Shown one piece after another: positions 24,990 through 28,941 of a stretch of 28,941 nucleotides of DNA (positions are counted from its first letter, which is position 1; each line of letters begins with the position of its first letter). The notes beneath the pieces are model-generated. The model did not search any database. It had not been told where the DNA came from and saw only the letters and a program-made list of their open reading frames with translations. The stretch is from CANQBR01 sp964641395. GTDB lineage: Bacteria; Bacillota; Negativicutes; Acidaminococcales; Acidaminococcaceae. Made by a program: the position numbers and the translations under genes. Location of the stretch: contig CAZXKQ010000024.1 in assembly GCA_964641395.1 (NCBI GenBank), positions 1 through 28,941 on the forward strand, written 5' to 3'.

Positions 24990-25802
24990 TCACTCTTCCT
25001 CTTTGAAGCTTTTCAACTGTTCTAGTTGGTTTTCCAATAGCTGCAGCATATTGCGGCGGTGCAGGGCGGACTTGCGCCGCTGGCTTTCGTAGCGGTTCTC
25101 CGCCAGGGCGGCCCGGGCCTCTGCCTCAAAGATCAGCTTGCGGCTCTTCTCTTCTGCGTCCCCTACCAGCTTCCTGGCCTTGCCGGCCGCCTCTAGCTGC
25201 ATGTCCCCCACCTGCTGCCTGGTCTCCGTCAGCAGGGCGGTGGCCGCCTGCTGGGCCTCCTCCGCCAACTTCTGGCAGGCGCTCTGGTTGTCCAGGCGTA
25301 GCTGGGCGGCGGCAGCCTCTGCCTCCTGGCGCAGCCGGTCGGCGTAGCTCTGGGCCTCGCTGCGCAACTTCTCCGCCGCCGCCTTGGCCTCCGCCACCTC
25401 CCTCTCCGCCGTCAGCTGGGCGGTGCTGAGGGTTTTGTCGGCGGCAGCCTGGGCGGCCTCCAGCTCCGCCTGGGCCTTAGCCTGGGCCTGGGCCAACAGC
25501 TGCTGGCACTCTGCCGCCGTCTTCTCCTCCAGCAGGGCGGCCTGCTTGCGGCTGGCCGCCTTCACCTCCTCCGCCGTCTCCTGAGCCACGGTCAGGGTGC
25601 TGTGCATAGTATTTTCCAATTGTTGGTAGTATTCCAGCTTGGAGCTGATCCGCTCCACCGTTTCCTTCAAGGACAGGTTGTCCATGTACAGGTAGTCGTA
25701 TTCCTTCGCCGCCTCAGCGAGGAAGGCCTCCACCTCCTGGCTGTCGTAGCCGCGAAAGCCCTTGGCAAAGCTCTTCTTTCTGATATCGTCTGCTGTCAGC
25801 AC
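24990..25802 (-). CDS. divIVA: DivIVA-domain cell-division/polarity protein
   Basis: Coiled-coil scaffold that binds negatively curved membrane at septa and poles. The 270-aa product begins LTADDIRKKSFAKGFRGYDSQEVEAFL, the DivIVA N-terminal domain with Phe16-Arg17 in the membrane-contact loop. Nearly all the rest (about 30-265) is predicted coiled coil, rich in Ala, Glu, Gln and Lys, ending RNMLQLLENQLEQLKSFKEEE. It is longer than the 164-residue B. subtilis protein. The start is GTG 25802, preceded by AAGGAGG at 7 nt. It lies 31 nt after ylmH and 17 nt before the phosphatase gene, in the classical Firmicute order after sepF and ylmH. Confidence 0.92.
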   Translation of the reverse strand: MLTADDIRKKSFAKGFRGYDSQEVEAFLAEAAKEYDYLYMDNLSLKETVERISSKLEYYQQLENTMHSTLTVAQETAEEVKAASRKQAALLEEKTAAECQQLLAQAQAKAQAELEAAQAAADKTLSTAQLTAEREVAEAKAAAEKLRSEAQSYADRLRQEAEAAAAQLRLDNQSACQKLAEEAQQAATALLTETRQQVGDMQLEAAGKARKLVGDAEEKSRKLIFEAEARAALAENRYESQRRKSALHRRNMLQLLENQLEQLKSFKEEE

Positions 25803-25833
25803 GGCCCTGCCTCCTTTTGTTTTAGAGTCATCA

Positions 25834-26619
25834 CTAAATATAGCGTTTCAGCAGCACGCTGATGCGGCCCTTCTTGGTGGTGCCCCGCACCTCTGCCAGC
25901 TCCACCCGGCCCCGGCCCCGGAAGGAGAACACATCCCCCTCCTTCACCCCCTGGGCGGCCTTCTTCGCTTCCTGCCAGTTCACCTTCACGTTCTGGGCCT
26001 TGATCTCCTCCGCCATGCGGCTGCGGGAGAGGCCGTAGCCTGCCGCCGCCACTGCGTCCAGCCTCAGGTCGGCCACGGTGGCGCTGATCAGCTTCACCCT
26101 TTCCTCTTTCTGGAACAGCTCCTCCCGGCCTAGCTCCCGCAGGCTGACAGGGGCGGCCCCTATGCTGGTCAGGTTGCTGAACAAGTAGTTGAGCAGGAGC
26201 CGGTCCACTGCCAACTGGGCCCCGGCAGGGACAAAGACGATGTCCCCAAGGGCCTCCCGTTTGCAGCCGCAGCCCATAAAGGCCCCTAGCACATCCCGGT
26301 GGCCCAGGTCGTAGTAGCGCTTGTCCCAGGCCGCTTCCAAAAAGGCCAGGCTGAAGTCAGCTTGGCCTGGAAAATCTTCTGCTACAAAGGCCCCCCGCAC
26401 CCTTTCCGCATGGAGGAAGCCTCCGTCCGTGAGCAACTCTACCTGGGGGTAGTTGGCGGCTACAATCTGGGCTACGTTATGGGCATGGGGGTCTAGGAAG
26501 TCGGTGAGCCGGTACCTGCGGCTCTTGGCGGCAGCCTCCGCCAAATCGATGAGCTTCGCCGCCAGCTGTTCGTCGCCCCCGGCCCTGAAATAGGCTAATA
26601 ACTTTTCTCTCTCTGCCAT
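25834..26619 (-). CDS. ylmH: YlmH-family S4-domain RNA-binding protein
   Basis: YlmH is an S4-domain protein that associates with the 50S subunit and takes part in ribosome-associated quality control in Bacillus. The 261-aa protein has an N-terminal YlmH domain; the stretch LGHRDVLGAFMGCGCKREALGDI (about 104-126) is family-diagnostic. A C-terminal S4 domain follows from about 180 (LRLDAVAAAGYGLSRSRMAEEIKAQNVKVNW). ATG 26619 overlaps the proC TAA by one base, so translation is coupled. It sits between proC and divIVA, as in other Firmicute division clusters. Confidence 0.92.
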   Translation of the reverse strand: MAEREKLLAYFRAGGDEQLAAKLIDLAEAAAKSRRYRLTDFLDPHAHNVAQIVAANYPQVELLTDGGFLHAERVRGAFVAEDFPGQADFSLAFLEAAWDKRYYDLGHRDVLGAFMGCGCKREALGDIVFVPAGAQLAVDRLLLNYLFSNLTSIGAAPVSLRELGREELFQKEERVKLISATVADLRLDAVAAAGYGLSRSRMAEEIKAQNVKVNWQEAKKAAQGVKEGDVFSFRGRGRVELAEVRGTTKKGRISVLLKRYI

Positions 26620-27440
26620 TATTTACCCTGCAGCTCCTTGGTGCGGCGCAACACCGCCTGCACTGCGTCATAGAAGGCCCCTCGCAGCCCGTGGTTCTCC
26701 AAGGCGTGGAGGCCGGCTATGGTGGTGCCGCCGGGGCTGGTCACCTGGTCCCGCAGAAGGGCGGGGTGCCGGCCTGTGGCCAGGCACAGCCTGCCGCTGC
26801 CGGCCGCCGTCTGGGCAGCCAGCTTGATAGCTAGGTCCCTAGGCAGGCCTGCCTCCACCCCGGCATCGGCCAAGGCGTCGATGATGACGAAGAAGTAGCC
26901 TGGGCCGCAGCCGGAGAGGGCGCTCACTGCGTCTATCTGCCCTTCCTCCACCCACACCGTTTCGCCGCTGGCCTGGAAGATGGCCTCTGCCAGCTTACGC
27001 CAGGCAGGCCCCACCTCCGGGGCGGCGCAGAGGGCGGTCATGCCGGCCCCTACGGCCAGGGGGGTGTTGGGCATCACCCTGATGATGGGGTGGCCTGGGG
27101 CGTAGGCGGCCAGCCGGGCCAGGTCCACGCTGGCCATGATGGACAGGATGCAGGCCCCCGGCTTATAGTGGCCGGCTAGCTCCTCAGTAAGGGCCTGGGG
27201 TGCCACCTGGGGCTTGACGGCGTAGATCACCATATCCGCCCCTTCCACCGCCTGGGCATTATCTGTATAGGCCTGGACGCCGTAGGTCTCCTGCAGGTAG
27301 CGGCAGTGCTCCTGGCCGGGGTTGCCGATGGCGATGGCCTCAGGGGGCAGCAGCCCTGCTGCCAGGATGCCCTTCAAGATGGCCTGGCCCATGGCCCCTC
27401 CCCCTACGAAGGCTAGTTTAGCCAGCTTTATTTCTTCCAA
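26619..27440 (-). CDS. proC: Pyrroline-5-carboxylate reductase
   Basis: Catalyses NAD(P)H-dependent reduction of 1-pyrroline-5-carboxylate to proline, the final step of proline synthesis. The 273-aa protein shows FVGGGAMGQAI (11-21) for the Rossmann dinucleotide site, AVKPQ (74-78), RVMPNTP (121-127), SALSGCGPGYFF (173-184) and the ProC signature VTSPGGTTIAGLHALE (233-248). The start is uncertain. TTG 27440 overlaps the end of sepF by 13 nt, but its Shine-Dalgarno (GGAAGGG) is rather far. A start a few codons later is possible without affecting the fold. The 3' end overlaps the ylmH ATG by one base. Its place between sepF and ylmH replaces the yggT seen in many relatives. Confidence 0.93.
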   Translation of the reverse strand: MEEIKLAKLAFVGGGAMGQAILKGILAAGLLPPEAIAIGNPGQEHCRYLQETYGVQAYTDNAQAVEGADMVIYAVKPQVAPQALTEELAGHYKPGACILSIMASVDLARLAAYAPGHPIIRVMPNTPLAVGAGMTALCAAPEVGPAWRKLAEAIFQASGETVWVEEGQIDAVSALSGCGPGYFFVIIDALADAGVEAGLPRDLAIKLAAQTAAGSGRLCLATGRHPALLRDQVTSPGGTTIAGLHALENHGLRGAFYDAVQAVLRRTKELQGK

Positions 27441-28162
27441 ATGTTATCACTCTGCCCTTCCTCCGGCACCGGCATGTCGGCATCGATCTTCACATTGCGG
27501 GGGGCGCAGACCAGGATGTTGCGGCCTATCTTCTTCATGGAGCCGTTCAAGGCGTAGATAGTGCCGCTGACGAAGTCGGTCATCCGCTTGGCGACTAGGT
27601 TGTCCGTACCTTCAAAGTTGATGATCACCGGCCGGCTGCCCCGTAAAAAGTCTGCCACCTTCTGGGAGTCGTCAAAGCTCACCGGCTCCAGCACCACCAC
27701 CTGCACCGGCTTGTTGTCGATGGGCATCTCGATGGTCCTGTTGGTCATCTCGGTGCGAGGCCCCTTGCTGGCAAAGCTGAAGAAGGGCTTCCTGGCAGGC
27801 TTGTCCTCCCCCTTGGCTCTCTCTTCCTTGGCGGCTGCCTCCCGGGCTGCCGCCTCCCTCTTAGCCGCCAGCCGTTGCTGCCGGGCCTGGCGCTCTGCCT
27901 CCCGCCGGGCAGCTTCTTCCTTGGCCGCTGCCTCCTTGGCTGCCGCTGCCTCCCGGGCCTGCTTCTCCTCCTGGGCCTTCTTGGCCGCTGCCTCTTCCCG
28001 GGCCGCTCTCTCCTTGGCGATTAATTCGGCCTTAGGCCGGAAGATGGACTTGCGCTCCTCCTTGGCCCCCTGGGCCTCCTCCTGCGCCAGTTCTTCCTCC
28101 TCGTCGTACTCTTCCTCTTCCACCAGGCCTATGGCCTCCACTATGCGGTCGATGATCTTCAT
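27428..28162 (-). CDS. sepF: Cell division protein SepF with long charged linker
   Basis: Membrane anchor and organiser of the FtsZ ring. The 244-aa protein begins MKIIDRIVEAIGL, an amphipathic helix like the SepF membrane-targeting sequence, then an acidic EEEEYDEEEE tract. Residues about 45-118 are an Ala/Glu/Lys/Arg-rich segment, likely a single long helix or coiled coil. The SepF core follows at about 153-226 (VQVVVLEPVSFDDSQKVADFL, RPVIINFEGTD, MTDFVSGTIYALNGSMKKIG, NILVCAPRNVKI). Typical SepF is about 150 aa, so the linker roughly adds 90 residues. ATG 28162 has GGTGAGGG just upstream. It lies 15 nt after yggS and overlaps proC. Confidence 0.93.
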   Translation of the reverse strand: MKIIDRIVEAIGLVEEEEYDEEEELAQEEAQGAKEERKSIFRPKAELIAKERAAREEAAAKKAQEEKQAREAAAAKEAAAKEEAARREAERQARQQRLAAKREAAAREAAAKEERAKGEDKPARKPFFSFASKGPRTEMTNRTIEMPIDNKPVQVVVLEPVSFDDSQKVADFLRGSRPVIINFEGTDNLVAKRMTDFVSGTIYALNGSMKKIGRNILVCAPRNVKIDADMPVPEEGQSDNIWKK

Positions 28163-28177
28163 GCCCTCACCACTTTC

Positions 28178-28879
28178 TTAAAATTTATAGCTATAGTCCC
28201 GTTCTCCGAAGAGGATGGTGCCTAACCGCACACTGTTGGCCCCCTCTTCCACTGCCACGGCGAAGTCGCCGCTCATGCCCATGCTCAGGGTGTCGATCTG
28301 GGGCTGCTGCTCCTTGAGCCGACAGTAGGCGGCATAGGCGGCGGCAAAGACCGGCCGCACCGTCTCCGCATCCTCCGCCAAGGGGGCGATGACCATCAGG
28401 CCCCGCAGCCGCACATGGCTGAAGGCGGCTAACTGGGGCAGCAGGGCCAGGTAGTCCTCCCTGTCCAGGCCGCTCTTTTGCTCCTCCCCGGCGATGTTCA
28501 GCTGCAGCAACACCTCCTGCACCTTGCCTAGCTTGGCCGCCTCCTTGTCGATGGCTGCCAAAAGGTGCAGGCTGTCCACCGACTCAATAATGTCGAAGAG
28601 GGCCACTGCCTGCTTCACCTTGTTGCTCTGGAGGTGGCCGATAAGGTGCCAGCGGCCCTCCTTGGCTACAGCTTCCGCCTTGTGCTTAGCCTCCTGCACC
28701 CGGTTTTCCCCGATGTCCGCCACCCCTAAGGCCTGGATGGCGCTGATCACCTGGGGCGGGTGGTTCTTGGTGACTGCCACGATGCTCACCTTTTCACCGG
28801 TGAGCAGGGGCGCCCGGCGCCGGGCCAGGGCCTGGCCCAAGGCCTGTTCCACTCCTGCCAGCTTTTCTGCCAAATCCAT
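28178..28879 (-). CDS. yggS: YggS-family PLP-binding protein (PLP homeostasis)
   Basis: Single-domain alanine-racemase-fold protein that binds pyridoxal phosphate and buffers B6 vitamers; no catalytic activity is known for the family. The 233-aa protein has the PLP lysine Lys38 in IVAVTKNHPP, IGENRVQEA (55-63), HLIGHLQSNKV, LQLNIAGEEQKSG and the C-terminal LSMGMSGDF and GANSVRLGTILFG, which bind the phosphate. ATG 28879 follows AAGGAGG at 7 nt. It is the first gene of the division operon and has a good promoter. In Firmicutes it commonly precedes sepF, as here. Confidence 0.94.
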   Translation of the reverse strand: MDLAEKLAGVEQALGQALARRRAPLLTGEKVSIVAVTKNHPPQVISAIQALGVADIGENRVQEAKHKAEAVAKEGRWHLIGHLQSNKVKQAVALFDIIESVDSLHLLAAIDKEAAKLGKVQEVLLQLNIAGEEQKSGLDREDYLALLPQLAAFSHVRLRGLMVIAPLAEDAETVRPVFAAAYAAYCRLKEQQPQIDTLSMGMSGDFAVAVEEGANSVRLGTILFGERDYSYKF

Positions 28880-28909
28880 AGCAGCCGCCTCCTTCGTCTG
28901 TTCTTTTAT

Positions 28910-28938
28910 ATTTTAACACAAATGCTAAACTACAGCAA
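28910..28938 (-). promoter_or_regulatory. Promoter of the yggS-sepF-proC-ylmH-divIVA operon
   Basis: On the minus strand TTGCTG (28938-28933) and TAAAAT (28915-28910) are spaced by 17 bp, 30 nt upstream of the yggS start. All genes down to the phosphatase are tightly spaced or overlapping with no terminator between them. Confidence 0.7.
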
Positions 28939-28941
28939 GGG

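Noticed and set aside
27561..28181. Ser/Ala-rich open frame of 206 codons antisense to sepF
   Set aside because: It arises from the complement of the Ala/Glu/Lys repeat-like linker of sepF; no start signals and no recognisable domain.

Overview
The window looks like chromosome from an anaerobic, GC-rich (about 60 %, estimated by eye), diderm Firmicute, most plausibly of the Negativicutes. Firmicute traits: a T-box leader before ileS and the cluster yggS-sepF-proC-ylmH-divIVA. Outer-membrane trait: an RND efflux operon with periplasmic adaptor. Anaerobic trait: the [FeFe]-hydrogenase maturase hydF. The lineage is an inference; there is no complete rRNA gene in the window.

Layout. 1-2230: an AT-richer, probably acquired islet. 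It holds a remnant of an Rpn/PD-(D/E)XK nuclease-transposase family gene with its catalytic core missing, an AbiE-type type IV toxin-antitoxin pair with its own promoter and dyad, then a 100-N assembly gap followed by the 3' end of a structured RNA and a terminator. 2331-6118 (minus strand): a small second SepF paralogue, typA/bipA and a UgtP/MGDG-synthase-like glycosyltransferase. 6136-8609 (plus): pncB and hydF in one transcript. 8671-13634 (plus): tetR, RND adaptor and RND permease, all overlapping, a self-contained efflux operon. 13759-16363 (minus): yqeC-yqeB-xdhC, the accessory set for selenium-dependent molybdenum hydroxylases, without the hydroxylase. 16443-18645 (plus): a cytoplasmic BNR/sialidase-fold protein and an orphan TctC-type lipoprotein. 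18737-24233 (minus): T-box, ileS, nitrilase and a CNNM/CBS/CorC membrane protein, apparently one tRNA-Ile-controlled transcript. 24289-28938 (minus): the division and housekeeping operon yggS-sepF-proC-ylmH-divIVA-histidine phosphatase from a good promoter at the window edge.

How the genes fit together. The right-hand operon combines the FtsZ-ring anchor SepF and the pole/septum protein DivIVA with proline synthesis, PLP homeostasis and the ribosome-associated YlmH. The short SepF near typA makes a second, unlinked SepF. The ileS T-box couples isoleucine-tRNA charging to a nitrilase starting 10 nt after ileS. hydF and the Se/Mo accessory genes imply partner enzymes elsewhere in the genome. 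Several genes use TTG or GTG starts (ileS, corC-like, proC, divIVA, tetR), chosen here from Shine-Dalgarno spacing and family N-termini.

The most unusual observations are the two SepF types, the T-box/ileS/nitrilase linkage, the core-deleted Rpn gene beside AbiE and the gap, a 30-bp promoter pattern shared by tetR and the small sepF, and a hand-counted excess of CTAG and CCTAGG. I see no CRISPR array, no complete tRNA, rRNA or insertion sequence, and nothing that clearly amounts to a wholly new multi-gene system.
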